Positions 17,898-27,055 of a stretch of DNA of 48,412 nt are shown here, one piece after another; position 1 is the stretch's first letter; each line of letters opens with the position of its first letter. Location of the stretch: the NCBI RefSeq assembly GCF_000374085.1, contig NZ_KB893574.1, positions 1 through 48,412 of the forward strand, in the 5' to 3' direction. This stretch comes from Spirosoma spitsbergense DSM 19989. Its GTDB lineage: Bacteria; Bacteroidota; Bacteroidia; Cytophagales; Spirosomataceae. The position numbers and the translations under genes are program-made. The notes beneath the pieces were generated by a model, which was not told the origin of the DNA, made no database searches, and saw only the letters and a list, made by a program, of their open reading frames with translations.

Positions 17898-18995
17898 ATG
17901 AAACTCGTCCTTATCTTTTTAACCAGCTTGCTGTTCGTAGCCTCCGCCCCGCGTTCATTCTTTTTAGTGGATAAGGTGGCCAATGCGTTGACCAATGAAG
18001 CCGATGACCCGCTGAAAAAACGAAAAACGGGCAGCCCGCTCGACCACTTACCCAAAAACATTGAGGTGTTAACCGGCTTTGGCGAACGCGCTGATTTTTC
18101 GCCGGATAACAAACGGATTGCGTTCATGACCAAGAGTTTTGGGGATGCCATGGTGCTGGACCTGGCCACCCGCCAGGTTAAATGCCTGACCTGCAATGTA
18201 CCGGCAGCCGTTTTCCTGCGGGTCATGCACCTGGCCAATGGCGATTACATACTGATTGGCCCGGAAAGATTTCAGGACATCCGCATTAGCCGGTCGAGGG
18301 ACAACGAGTTATGGTACCTGAGTAAAGTGCCGGGCTCAAAGCCGGTCAAGCTGGGCGTACACATGAGCGAAGGCATGGCTATTTCGAAGAAGAGCATGAA
18401 AATTGCGTATTCGCAGGTGCATGACCAGGTCCCGGAACTGGCCGAGAATGCCTCCCGGCTGGTTGTTTGTGAGGTCGATTTATCCGGCGGCACGCCCAAA
18501 CTGATCAACAAAAAAACCGTCTACGAAGGCAATGGATATCCTTTTGAAGCCCAGGACTTTTTCGATAATGAGTCAAAAATGACCTTCGTTCGGTACGAGC
18601 CCGTTCGGGATGCGAACGGGAAACAAACCGGTCTGAACGCGTCAACGATGACCCTCGATCTGAAAACGAACGAAGTTGTCAACCACTCCCAGAAACCCCA
18701 GACCTACAACGAATGCGAAGGGGTTTTCCCGGATGGCAGGTATACGCTGGTGGAGGCCGACCGGCAGTGCGATTGGCTGGGAGGCAAGCGGGGTTCATCC
18801 AACATCGATATCTGGAAACTGAAGCTCGATGGTACCGGGAAGGATTTCGTTCGGCTAACCAACTTCAACGATTATGAAGGGGGCAAAGCGTCTAATCCGG
18901 TGGTGTCGACGGATGGAAAATTCATGGCTTTCCAACTGGCCAACACCGCCGATCCCGCTGGCGTTGGCTACGGGCTATTGCTGTACAAGTTTTAA
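17898..18995 (+). CDS. Secreted TolB-like/PD40 beta-propeller protein
   Basis: A 365-residue protein with an N-terminal signal peptide (MKLVLIFLTSLLFVASA). The body shows WD40-like PD40 repeats: ERADFSPDNKRIAFMTKSFG, EGMAISKKSMKIAYSQVHDQ, ECEGVFPDGRYTLVEAD and SNPVVSTDGKFMAFQLANT, each with the S-P/x-D-G/N-K turn. Such propellers occur in TolB, in peptidases and in polyuronate-degrading lyases; no catalytic domain is visible here. It begins 12 bp after B' and ends the run of secreted proteins, so it is probably part of the same locus, perhaps binding a glycan or its breakdown product. A DRQCDWLGG segment (residues about 290-298) carries an unusual Cys-Trp pair. Confidence 0.7.
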   Translation: MKLVLIFLTSLLFVASAPRSFFLVDKVANALTNEADDPLKKRKTGSPLDHLPKNIEVLTGFGERADFSPDNKRIAFMTKSFGDAMVLDLATRQVKCLTCNVPAAVFLRVMHLANGDYILIGPERFQDIRISRSRDNELWYLSKVPGSKPVKLGVHMSEGMAISKKSMKIAYSQVHDQVPELAENASRLVVCEVDLSGGTPKLINKKTVYEGNGYPFEAQDFFDNESKMTFVRYEPVRDANGKQTGLNASTMTLDLKTNEVVNHSQKPQTYNECEGVFPDGRYTLVEADRQCDWLGGKRGSSNIDIWKLKLDGTGKDFVRLTNFNDYEGGKASNPVVSTDGKFMAFQLANTADPAGVGYGLLLYKF

Positions 18996-19085
18996 CGGCC
19001 GACGCTGACGGGTAATTTCTACTCTCTTTCTCCCACCCGCCATCACTACGCTGGTATAACCGATTCCCTAAACCGATTCCTGTAG

Positions 19086-20843
19086 ATGAACTATACGCAA
19101 GTTACCGACCCGCTTAACTACCTCGGCTTATCTGCTTTAATGGCAGCTTTACCTATCCTGTTCATCTTCTGGGCATTAATTATCCGCCGGAAGAAGGGTT
19201 ACCAGGCCAGTTTACTGACCACGCTGGTGGCCCTGCTGGTGGCTGTTCTGCTATATGGTATGCCCGTCAAACTCGCAGCGCTGTCGACCCTGCACGGGGC
19301 GCTCTACGGGCTGTTTCCCATTTGCTGGATCATCATCGGCGCCGTTTTTCTCTACAACATAACCGTTGCCAGCGGCCAGTTTGAGGTTATCAAAAACTTC
19401 ATGGCGTCTATTACCCCCGATCGGCGGCTACAGGCCCTGCTGATCGCATTCTCATTCGGGGCCTTTCTGGAAGGCGCTGCCGGTATGGGCGCGCCGGTAG
19501 CCATTACGGCAGCTATGCTGGTAGGGCTGGGGTTCAATCCGCTCTACGCGGCTGGCATCTGCCTGGTGGCCAACACCGCACCGGTCGCCTTCGGGGCCGT
19601 TGGCACGCCCATTCTGGTGGCTTCGCAGGTGTCCGATATACCCGACATGGCCATTTCGCAACTCGTCGGGCGCACGCTACCCATACTGTCTGTGCTGGTG
19701 CCGCTCTACCTGGTTTCGCTGATGGCCGGATTCAGAAAGTCGCTGGAGGTATTACCCGCTATCATCGTTTCCGGAGTGTCGTTCGCTTTTTTTCAGTGGC
19801 TTACCTCCAACTATTTAGGCCCGATGCTGCCCGATGTCATTGCCGGGCTGGCCTCTATTCTGTGCCTGATGCTGCTGCTGAAATACTGGAAGCCCAAAAC
19901 GGTCTGGCGTTTTCAGGAAGAGCCTCCCCAAACCCTGGAAACGGAACTCCGGTATTCGTCGGGGCAGATTCTCCGGGCCTGGACACCCTTCCTTATCATG
20001 ACCCTGATGGTGATTGCCTGGGGGCTGGAGCCTGTCAAAGCCGCACTGAACTCGCTGGGACACGTTAAGTTTATGGTGCCGGGTCTGGAAAACATGGCGA
20101 AGGCCGATGGAAGCCCACTGGTCGTTAAACCCGTTGAATTTAACTATCTGTCCAATCCCGGTTCGGCCCTGTTGCTGGCTGCACTGATTTCGCTGCCACT
20201 GATTGGCATGCGTTACGCGGAAGGGGCGAAAGTTTACCTTGATACGCTTGTGCAGTTGAAGTTCTCCATCGTTACCATTGCGTCGGTGGTTGGTTTCGCC
20301 TTTCTCGCCAACTATTCGGGCATGTCGATTACCATGGCTGTGTCGATGGCCAGTACGGGCGCGCTATTTCCTTTCTTCTCACCGGTTCTGGGCTGGCTTG
20401 GCGTATTCCTGACGGGTTCCGATACCTCCGCAAATGCCCTGTTCTGTAAACTTCAATACACATCGGCCGATACCATCGGGATCGACCCGCTGATAACGGT
20501 GGCAGCCAATGCGTCGGGTGGGGTGACGGGGAAAATGATTTCCCCCCAGTCCATTGCCATTGGGGCCGCAGCCGTAGGACTGGTCGGGCGCGAATCGGAG
20601 CTGTTTCGGTTTACGGTGAAACATAGTTTCATCATGCTCCTGGCCGTTTGTCTGCTCACGCTAATGCAGGCGTATGTAACGCCCTGGATTGTGCCCGCCT
20701 ACCAGCTGATGGAAGCCACAACCACTACCGCCGTTTCGGATGTGTCAGCCGGTTTTTTGTACATAACGGCGCTGACGGTGCTGATCGTGCTGATCGCTTT
20801 GGCTGTCGTGCTGCTGAATCGGAAACGAATCAAGCTGGCTTGA
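19086..20843 (+). CDS. lctP: L-lactate/glycolate permease, LctP family
   Basis: A 585-residue, highly hydrophobic transporter with about 13-14 membrane helices. LctP-family landmarks are present: FGAFLEGAAGMGAPVAITAA, ANTAPVAFGAVGTPI, FLANYSGMSITMAVSMASTG and LTGSDTSANALFCKLQ, followed by IGIDPLITVAANASGGVTGK. The length matches LldP/GlcA proteins. Family members carry lactate, and the GlcA branch also carries glycolate, by proton symport in the inner membrane. It is followed at 20926 by lutABC-like genes and malate synthase, so it should supply the substrate for that pathway. The malate synthase neighbour makes glycolate a real alternative to lactate. Confidence 0.92.
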   Translation: MNYTQVTDPLNYLGLSALMAALPILFIFWALIIRRKKGYQASLLTTLVALLVAVLLYGMPVKLAALSTLHGALYGLFPICWIIIGAVFLYNITVASGQFEVIKNFMASITPDRRLQALLIAFSFGAFLEGAAGMGAPVAITAAMLVGLGFNPLYAAGICLVANTAPVAFGAVGTPILVASQVSDIPDMAISQLVGRTLPILSVLVPLYLVSLMAGFRKSLEVLPAIIVSGVSFAFFQWLTSNYLGPMLPDVIAGLASILCLMLLLKYWKPKTVWRFQEEPPQTLETELRYSSGQILRAWTPFLIMTLMVIAWGLEPVKAALNSLGHVKFMVPGLENMAKADGSPLVVKPVEFNYLSNPGSALLLAALISLPLIGMRYAEGAKVYLDTLVQLKFSIVTIASVVGFAFLANYSGMSITMAVSMASTGALFPFFSPVLGWLGVFLTGSDTSANALFCKLQYTSADTIGIDPLITVAANASGGVTGKMISPQSIAIGAAAVGLVGRESELFRFTVKHSFIMLLAVCLLTLMQAYVTPWIVPAYQLMEATTTTAVSDVSAGFLYITALTVLIVLIALAVVLLNRKRIKLA

Positions 20844-20925
20844 CGGGTCATTCCTAGTAAATCAATCTTTTTTAGTGCTTTAGGTAAGAACGAGTTTCCA
20901 ACCCCTGATCCTACTCCTTTACCCC

Positions 20926-21663
20926 ATGACCGTCGGCCTTTTTATTCCCTGTTACGTCAACCAGTTTTATCCCCAGGCCGCCATTGCTACCCTGCAACTG
21001 CTGCAGAAGCTAGGGGTCGGGGTGGTCTACCCGCCCAAGCAAACCTGCTGCGGGCAACCTATGGCGAACTCCGGCTTCGAACACCTCACGAAGGAGTGCA
21101 ACGATCTTTTTATGGAAAACTTCGCCCGCTTCGATTATATCGTGGCCCCATCGGCCAGTTGCGTGCTCCACATCAGGGACCATCTGCATTCGGCGGATGA
21201 TCCGGCGCAGGCCGATAGCATCCGGTCAAAAACCTACGAGCTGGTCGAGTTTCTAACCGACGTACTGAACATTGACAACCTGAAGGCCTGGTTTCCTCAT
21301 AAAGTAGGGCTGCATCAAAGCTGCCACGGACTGCGGGGCCTTCATCTGGCCCAGATGAGCGAACTCAATGCGTTGCCATTTTCCAAACCCGTGCGTTTAC
21401 TGAACATGGTCGATGGCCTGGAACTGGTTGACCTGGACCGGCCCGACGACTGCTGCGGGTTCGGGGGCACGTTCTGCGTCGCTGAAGAAGCCGTGTCAGT
21501 TAAGATGGGTAAAGACCGGGTGCAGGATCACCAGCGGAACGGGGCCGACTACATCACCTCCGTCGATCTATCCTGCCTGATGCACCTGGAAGGAATCCTG
21601 CAACGGAACAGAAGCGGCCTGAAAGCACTGCACATTGCCGAAATCTTAAATTCGACCCGCTAA
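20926..21663 (+). CDS. lutA: LutA-type Fe-S oxidoreductase subunit (CCG domains)
   Basis: A 245-residue protein made of two cysteine-rich CCG domains: KQTCCGQPMANSG near residue 40, and DCCGFGGTFCV near residue 185. HQSCHGLRGL lies near residue 129. These Cys clusters bind an iron-sulfur or related redox centre, as in YkgE/LutA and the heterodisulfide reductase CCG module. By family it is a subunit of the LutABC complex, which oxidises L-lactate to pyruvate. The stop overlaps the start of lutB by one base (TAATG), showing translational coupling. Confidence 0.93.
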   Translation: MTVGLFIPCYVNQFYPQAAIATLQLLQKLGVGVVYPPKQTCCGQPMANSGFEHLTKECNDLFMENFARFDYIVAPSASCVLHIRDHLHSADDPAQADSIRSKTYELVEFLTDVLNIDNLKAWFPHKVGLHQSCHGLRGLHLAQMSELNALPFSKPVRLLNMVDGLELVDLDRPDDCCGFGGTFCVAEEAVSVKMGKDRVQDHQRNGADYITSVDLSCLMHLEGILQRNRSGLKALHIAEILNSTR

Positions 21664-23111
21664 TGGAAAAAGCACTAAAAGATCATGCCGCGCTGGCGGA
21701 GGAGTTTATCAAAGACGAAGAGCGTGTCGACTGGCACGACGGGGCCCTCTGGTGGATTCGCCAGAAGCGCGATATAGCCGCTAAGAACATACCGGAATGG
21801 GAAGCCCTGCGCGAAGCGGCCTCACAGATCAAGAGCAACGTGCTGTCTAACCTGCACGATTATTTGTTGGAATTTGAAGCCAACGCCCAGAAAAACGGGA
21901 TCACCGTACACTGGGCCGCCGATGCCGAGGAACACAACGCTATTGTGTATTCCATCCTGAAAGCTAAGGACATAAATCAGCTGGTCAAGAGCAAGTCCAT
22001 GCTCACGGAGGAATGCCACCTGAACGAGTACCTGATCGAGCGGGGCGTTGACGTGATCAATTCCGATCTGGGCGAATACATTCAGCAGCTGGACAATGAA
22101 CCCCCCAGCCACATTGTGCTGCCCTGTATTCACAAACGGAAAGAAGAAATTGGGGCTATCTTTCACGAACACCTGGGCACCGAAAAAGGCGTATCAGACC
22201 CCACCACGCTGACGCGCTTTGCCCGCCGTCACCTGCGCAATGTGTTCGTTACCCGGCGGGCGGCTCTCACGGGCGTGAACTTTGCCGTGGCCGAAACCGG
22301 TGAATACGTCGTATGTACCAACGAAGGAAACGCCGATATGGGCGCGCATTTGTCCGAGGTGCAGATTTCGTCGATGGGCATTGAAAAGATCATTCCTAAA
22401 AAGAAGCACCTGGGCGTGTTCCTGCGGCTGCTGGCCCGCAGTGCTACCGGCCAGCCCATCACCATTTATTCCAGCCATTTTAAGAAACCACGGCAGGGAC
22501 AGGAGATGCACCTGATTCTGGTCGACTACGGCCGGAGCCGCCAGCTGGGCCGACCCGATTTCCGGGATTCGCTGAAGTGCATCCGGTGTGGTGCGTGCAT
22601 GAACACCTGCCCCGTGTACCGGAAAAGTGGCGGCTTAAGTTATCACAATACAATTTCGGGGCCCATTGGCGCTATTCTGGCCCCTAATCTGGATATGAGG
22701 AAGCATGCCGATCTGCCCTTTGCCTCGACGCTTTGCGGCTCCTGCTCTAATGTTTGTCCGGTGAAGATCAACATCCATGAGCAGCTGTACAAGTGGCGGC
22801 AGGTGATCGTTCAGGAAGGCTATGCGGCCAATACGAAAGTGATGGGCATTAAAGCCATGGCCTGGACCCTGTCCTCGCCCGCTTCCTACGCCCGAATCGG
22901 GAAAGCCGGTCGATGGGTGCTAAACAACATTCCATTTGCGGTCAACAATAAGTTTAACCCGTGGTATAAACAGCGGGAAATGCCCGATGGCTCGAAAGGG
23001 TCTTTTGGGGAATGGTACGCAAAAAATGGCCGAAACGAGGAGGAAGGCAAGCAACCCGAAACGACCCAGACTCCGGATGTACCCCTAACCGACAAGCACC
23101 ATGAGCGCTAG
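21663..23111 (+). CDS. lutB: LutB-type 4Fe-4S iron-sulfur protein
   Basis: A 482-residue subunit of the lactate-oxidising complex. The N-terminal two-thirds is a LUD-type domain (VNFAVAETGEYVVCTNEGNA, then GIEKIIPKKKHLGVFLRLLA). Two ferredoxin-type clusters follow: CIRCGACMNTCPVYR near residue 305, and LCGSCSNVCPVKINIHEQ near residue 360. This arrangement is diagnostic of YkgF/LutB. The gene overlaps lutA by 1 bp and lutC by 11 bp. A polar tail rich in Glu, Gln and Thr extends past the conserved part. Confidence 0.94.
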   Translation: MEKALKDHAALAEEFIKDEERVDWHDGALWWIRQKRDIAAKNIPEWEALREAASQIKSNVLSNLHDYLLEFEANAQKNGITVHWAADAEEHNAIVYSILKAKDINQLVKSKSMLTEECHLNEYLIERGVDVINSDLGEYIQQLDNEPPSHIVLPCIHKRKEEIGAIFHEHLGTEKGVSDPTTLTRFARRHLRNVFVTRRAALTGVNFAVAETGEYVVCTNEGNADMGAHLSEVQISSMGIEKIIPKKKHLGVFLRLLARSATGQPITIYSSHFKKPRQGQEMHLILVDYGRSRQLGRPDFRDSLKCIRCGACMNTCPVYRKSGGLSYHNTISGPIGAILAPNLDMRKHADLPFASTLCGSCSNVCPVKINIHEQLYKWRQVIVQEGYAANTKVMGIKAMAWTLSSPASYARIGKAGRWVLNNIPFAVNNKFNPWYKQREMPDGSKGSFGEWYAKNGRNEEEGKQPETTQTPDVPLTDKHHER

Positions 23112-23721
23112 AGAAAGCATATTAGCCGCCGTGTTATCCAATCAGCCACCTACCAGTGCGCTGCCCGATATTGATGCATTCAAGGGTACGGAGCAGGATA
23201 TCGTGTCGGGGTACAGGAAGGTGTTTGCCAGCATTGGGGGCCAGGTCTTTACCGTTAAAAGCCTGTCGGAGATCAATTACCTGATTCAGGAGAATTTTGA
23301 TGTTTCCCTACGCATCATCACCACCTTACCGGCACTGCACCAATCCGGCGACGGAATCGAACTACTCTCCGCCGAGGTGTCGCCCCATTCGTATGAGGAT
23401 ATTGAACTGGCAGTGCTGGAGGCCGAACTGGCCGTAGCCGAGAACGGAGCCGTCTGGCTGCCCGAACAACGGATGGGCCAGCGGATCATTCCCTACATCT
23501 GTCAGCATTTGGCGGTGGTGGTTCCTGCCGAACGGATCGTGCCGACCCTGCACGAAGCCTACGAGAAAATCGGGGTGGGCGACTATGGGTTCGGGGCGTT
23601 CATTGGCGGCCCTTCCAAAACCGCCGATATTGAACAAGCCCTGGTACTGGGCGCACACGGCCCCATTTCCATGACGGTTTTCATCCTTGAGGAACCCGAA
23701 AAATCCGTGGCTGAACAATAG
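23101..23721 (+). CDS. lutC: LutC-type LUD-domain protein
   Basis: A 206-residue LUD-domain protein, YkgG/LutC-like. Recognised by LAVAENGAVWLPEQ, then RIIPYICQHLAVVVPAERIV, and the ending FGAFIGGPSKTADIEQALV followed by GAHGPISMTVFILEE. Family members end with a G-P-S-x-T-A-D-I-E motif followed by G-x-H-G-P. It starts inside lutB (11 bp overlap), completing the lutABC trio. By family it is a required subunit of the lactate oxidation complex; its own catalytic role is not established. Confidence 0.93.
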   Translation: MSARESILAAVLSNQPPTSALPDIDAFKGTEQDIVSGYRKVFASIGGQVFTVKSLSEINYLIQENFDVSLRIITTLPALHQSGDGIELLSAEVSPHSYEDIELAVLEAELAVAENGAVWLPEQRMGQRIIPYICQHLAVVVPAERIVPTLHEAYEKIGVGDYGFGAFIGGPSKTADIEQALVLGAHGPISMTVFILEEPEKSVAEQ

Positions 23722-23779
23722 ACCAACGGGCTACCGGCTGACTTTTTATTTTACCTGTAAACCTTACGCTTACCACCCT

Positions 23780-25684
23780 ATGCCTATCATTCGCGACAAT
23801 CTGCAGGAAGTTTATCCTGATGTCTATACTCCCGAGGTGCTGTCGGCGCTAAACGCGCTGAACCATTTTAACAAACGCATCAAAGAGGTGATGGCCACCC
23901 GGATGAAACGCCGGTCTGATCGTCAGGAGCATAAAACCCGGATTACCTTTCTCGACCCCGACAGCACCATTCCCGGAACAACCGTCAATGTGCAGGATGC
24001 CCGCGATGGTAGGTTCGAAGGGGCTGTTATTCCAGCCGACCTGCAGCGGCAGTGGATTCAGGGTACGGGTCCCGCATCAAAACCCAATGTCCCGGTTGAG
24101 AACAGCATTCGAAATGTAGCCTATGCGCTGCTATCGGGCGCCGACGGCTGGATGTTCGATGGCGAAGATGCGCTCGGGCAAATCTCTACGATGTCGCTCG
24201 ATAATCAGCGTAATCTAAAGCTGGCGATTCACAAAGATCCGCTGTTTCTGACCGTTGCCGAGCAGGTAGCCACTGAAATGAATCGCTGGGCAAAATCTTT
24301 TTTAGGTCGGGAGACGATCACCGACTGGAAAGCCCAACTGGATTTTACGACCAAGATTTTCCGGGCGCGTGGCCTCCACCTCGACGACCGCCACATTCGG
24401 GATGCGGACGGCGAAGCGATGGCGGCCTCAATCGTTGATGCGACGCTTTATGTGGTCAACAATTACAAGGCGCTGCAACAGGCAGGATCATCCATCGTGC
24501 TGTATTTACCAAAAATTCAGACCGCCGAAGAGGCTGGCGTATGGAATGCATTGCTCAGTGCCCTTGAAAACCATCTTGGCCTGGACGTTGGCACGATAAA
24601 GGTCTACGTACTCGTCGAACAGCTCGAAGCTACGCACCAGCTCATGGAGATCCGGGCCGCGTTAGGGAAGCATTTTGTAGGGTATAATACGGGTCGCTGG
24701 GACTACATCAACAGCGTATCCGATGCGATGGCGTGGGATAAAGGTTTTATAAACCCCAATATCGAGGCCATCACTATGACCTACGGCTACATGCGGAATT
24801 ACGAAGACCGCGTTCGGCGGGCTGTTAATACGCCGGATATAAATGGCAATTTTGCGTTGTGGCAGGGTGGAATGGAGCCTAATATACCCGTAGGCTCAGA
24901 AGAAGGTGTTGCGGCCAGCATGAAAAAAGCGGTAGCCGGTGCCGAGCGTGAACAGCGCGAAGGGGCTAGTGGAAAGTGGGTGGCGCACTGGAAAATGGTA
25001 CATATCGTTCGCCCCGTTTGGGAAAAAGTGAGCCAGGCCAACCAGTTAGGCCGGGAATTTCCGCGACTGACGTACACACAATCCGATGCGGATGGGTTGA
25101 TACTGATTGAACCCGCACCCACCGACATCCGGGGTGCCCGCAACCTGCTCAGCGTGGCTTTGCAGTACGGCAATGCCTTTGGGCAGGGCATGCAGGCGGC
25201 TGCCCTGAAACCAGCTGACTTCTTCGGCAACGATGATATATTATACCTGATGGAAGATATGGCCACCGGCGAAATCCGACTTAGTATACTCTGGGAATGG
25301 ATGCATAAAGGAGCCGTACTTACCGAGGATGATGCAGAAACGGGAACAAAAGCCGGAGACATTTTTTCGGAAGCGTTGTATAATTACCTGCTAGAGCAGG
25401 AATACGATAAACTGCTGAAGGCGGGTAACAAAGATGTGTACGAATCATCGAAAAGCACTACCCTGCCCATCGCCCGCGAAATTACCAATACGTACATGCT
25501 TAGCGAGATCAAACCGCCCTGGTTCATCGACCTGCTGAATATCAATCTCAACAATGTTGACCTGATCGTGGCCAAAGACCGTATCAGCTTATATATGGAT
25601 ACGTTGGTCAAAGAAGGCAAGCGGTTGACCGAGAATCTTGATTTTGTAAAGCCGGTTAAACAAACACCTGTTTCCGCATTATAA
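23780..25684 (+). CDS. Malate synthase
   Basis: A 634-residue protein from ATG 23780; the upstream frame from 23687 would overlap lutC and adds a non-conserved leader, so it is rejected. Malate synthase motifs are clear: GADGWMFDGEDALGQ (acidic Mg2+/acetyl-CoA site region), LYLPKIQTAEEAGVWNALLS, TIKVYVLVEQLEATHQLMEI and VGYNTGRWDYINSVSDAMAW, the last with the conserved G-R-W-D-Y. It condenses glyoxylate with acetyl-CoA to give malate. At 634 residues it is about 100 longer than the usual malate synthase A. No isocitrate lyase gene is in the window. Its place 58 bp after lutC suggests the operon also deals with glyoxylate, for example from glycolate imported by the LctP-type permease. Confidence 0.9.
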   Translation: MPIIRDNLQEVYPDVYTPEVLSALNALNHFNKRIKEVMATRMKRRSDRQEHKTRITFLDPDSTIPGTTVNVQDARDGRFEGAVIPADLQRQWIQGTGPASKPNVPVENSIRNVAYALLSGADGWMFDGEDALGQISTMSLDNQRNLKLAIHKDPLFLTVAEQVATEMNRWAKSFLGRETITDWKAQLDFTTKIFRARGLHLDDRHIRDADGEAMAASIVDATLYVVNNYKALQQAGSSIVLYLPKIQTAEEAGVWNALLSALENHLGLDVGTIKVYVLVEQLEATHQLMEIRAALGKHFVGYNTGRWDYINSVSDAMAWDKGFINPNIEAITMTYGYMRNYEDRVRRAVNTPDINGNFALWQGGMEPNIPVGSEEGVAASMKKAVAGAEREQREGASGKWVAHWKMVHIVRPVWEKVSQANQLGREFPRLTYTQSDADGLILIEPAPTDIRGARNLLSVALQYGNAFGQGMQAAALKPADFFGNDDILYLMEDMATGEIRLSILWEWMHKGAVLTEDDAETGTKAGDIFSEALYNYLLEQEYDKLLKAGNKDVYESSKSTTLPIAREITNTYMLSEIKPPWFIDLLNINLNNVDLIVAKDRISLYMDTLVKEGKRLTENLDFVKPVKQTPVSAL

Positions 25685-25862
25685 ACGTGTAAAGTAGCAA
25701 AACCCATCCCTTCCTGCGCAGATCTCCTCGCGTAAAGTCAGACTATTGATTTACGCGATAAGAAGAGTGTCTGTGCCTGATTTTCAACATAGTAATCAAA
25801 GGCAATGCGCCCGGCGATGGCATAGGGCAGGAAGTAACCGCGGTAGGTAAACAAGTCGCTGA

Positions 25863-26075
25863 GAAGATTTCGGCTACAACGAAGTACTGATTGGGCACGC
25901 GGCCATTGAAGCGTCGGGCACCCCGCTGACGGATGAATCGCTGGAGAAAATGCGAAATTCGGATGCGGTGTTATTTGGGGCTATCGGCGACCCTGGATAC
26001 GATGACGATCCAACTGCCTCAATGCGTCCTGAACAAGGTCGGTTTAAACTCCGGAAAGAGAATGGGGTACGCTAA
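25863..26075 (+). pseudogene. 3-isopropylmalate dehydrogenase (LeuB-type) remnant
   Basis: Seventy codons without a start, ending at TAA 26073-26075. The pieces YNEVLIGHAAIEASGTPLTD and SDAVLFGAIGDPGYDDDPTA, then RPEQGRFKLRK, match residues about 25-95 of 3-isopropylmalate dehydrogenase, including the adenine/substrate loop R-P-E-Q-G-x-x-x-L-R. The N-terminal G-D-G-I-G-P-E motif and the catalytic C-terminal two-thirds are missing, so it cannot be active. A related tartrate or isocitrate dehydrogenase cannot be excluded. Confidence 0.8.
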
Positions 26076-26232
26076 TCTATAGTATACCCTATTCTCTGTA
26101 CTACCATTTGGCCAAACGAAATGGTTAGTGATGCCTCTATTTACTGGAATAAGATAAATTAAAGCTGGATAAGTAACAAATGATCATCGTAGTTTAAAAG
26201 GGACTAATACCGCCATCGTTCAAAAAAAGGTC

Positions 26233-26557
26233 CGGTTCAAACTGGAACGACGTCGCCAACTTTTTACTATCTGTCCAACTCAATCCGTAGCATACGGGCG
26301 TATCAGTCGGTGCGTAAACGGGTAGCTGAAGCTTTGCTGCTCTATCAACGAAAATTTTATCCGCAATCCGGCGATCCGGCTCTCAACACGTTCCCGGCGA
26401 TGACCCTGTCGCGCGAGAACTGGTCGCACCTGGTAGGGCCTCTACCGAAACGATCATTCGACTTCTGAGCGATTTACGGGCCGAAGGGCTAATTGAGATC
26501 AATACCAGCCAGATTACCCTGCTCGACATTGACAAACTGACCCGCCTGAAGCGCTGA
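26233..26557 (+). pseudogene. Crp/Fnr-type regulator, C-terminal remnant
   Basis: Two frames together rebuild the end of a Crp/Fnr regulator. The first gives SVRKRVAEALLLYQRKFYPQ and PAMTLSRENWSHLVG. A frame shift near 26440 then leads to STETIIRLLSDLRAEGLIEI and a tail ending in a TGA at 26555-26557. This is the winged-helix DNA-binding part with its L-S-R-E-x-x-x-x-L-V-G and T-E-T-x-I-R-x-L signature. The cyclic-nucleotide-binding domain is lost. The frameshift and missing N-terminus make it nonfunctional. Confidence 0.75.
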
Positions 26558-26620
26558 CAGGCTGACGTTGCGCAGGTTCGAACCTGATAAAGATCAGGCT
26601 AAGCCCTGACATGAATCACT

Positions 26621-26646
26621 CTCCAATGGCCAAACGGTCATTGGAG
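26621..26646. other. Strong hairpin in decayed region
   Basis: An 11-bp inverted repeat (CTCCAATGGCC and GGTCATTGGAG) flanks a 4-base AAAC loop, with one G-T wobble pair. It sits between the Crp/Fnr and sigma remnants and has no T-run after it on either strand. It could be a left-over terminator or the end of a lost element. Confidence 0.5.
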
Positions 26647-26723
26647 AAACGAGCCGGTTGGCTGACCTTTGGGTAACTTCTCAACGTACCCATGACCGCT
26701 GACTCCACCAAACCGGATGTTAA

Positions 26724-26963
26724 GACCTGCCGGGCTTTACGCTGTTTTATGATCAGTATGCGCTAAAGCTGTGGGGCCTTATCAACCTCACCAACCTATC
26801 CCCCTCCCAATCCGAAGCGATTCTGATAAATACACTTACGAAAGCATGGCGGCAATCCGACCCGCCAAAACCTGTACTGAGCTGGCTCATTGGATCGGCT
26901 TACCAGGAAAGGCTGCCCATTGCGGTCTTACGGGCCATGTTGAGGGCAAATGTGCTAAAATAA
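26724..26963 (+). pseudogene. ECF sigma factor, N-terminal remnant
   Basis: An open frame of 79 codons reads GFTLFYDQYALKLWGLINLT, then QSEAILINTLTKAWRQSDP, then LSWLIGSAYQERLP. This corresponds to region 2 of an ECF sigma factor (L-Y-D-x-Y-x-x-x-L-W-G, then A-E-x-x-L-x-x-T-F-x-K-x-W). No region 4 follows. A TAA lies immediately upstream and no plausible start exists in frame. The match is to the family, not to the intact sigma gene at 1181. Confidence 0.6.
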
Positions 26964-27055
26964 AAACTGCGTTTAATTTATACGCTCATCGCTGGCTTCC
27001 TTTAGCGCCATGAGAAGCAATACCAGTTAGAACCGCATTAACCATTTATACGAAC

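Larger units (their letters stand above)
25685..27055. other. Decayed intergenic region with three gene remnants
   Basis: About 1.4 kb with no intact gene. Identifiable pieces are a LeuB-type dehydrogenase (25863-26075), a Crp/Fnr regulator tail (26233-26557) and an ECF sigma-factor piece (26724-26963). A minus-strand open stretch at about 25740-25860 (TYRGYFLPYAIAGRIAFDYY) looks protein-like but is not recognised. A strong hairpin sits at 26621-26646. The remnants are unrelated, as in a site that collects and loses genes. Confidence 0.7.

Noticed and set aside
24799..25362. 187-codon open frame on the minus strand
   Set aside because: It lies wholly within the malate synthase gene, which has clear motifs on the plus strand. 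The reverse frame has shadow composition rich in Ser, Arg and Pro.
26557..26615. TPP-riboswitch-like words (GAACCTGAT) and a tRNA T-arm-like palindrome CAGGTTCGAACCTG at 26573-26586
   Set aside because: The surrounding conserved TPP elements and stems are missing, there is no thiamine gene, and no cloverleaf can be built around the T-arm-like palindrome.
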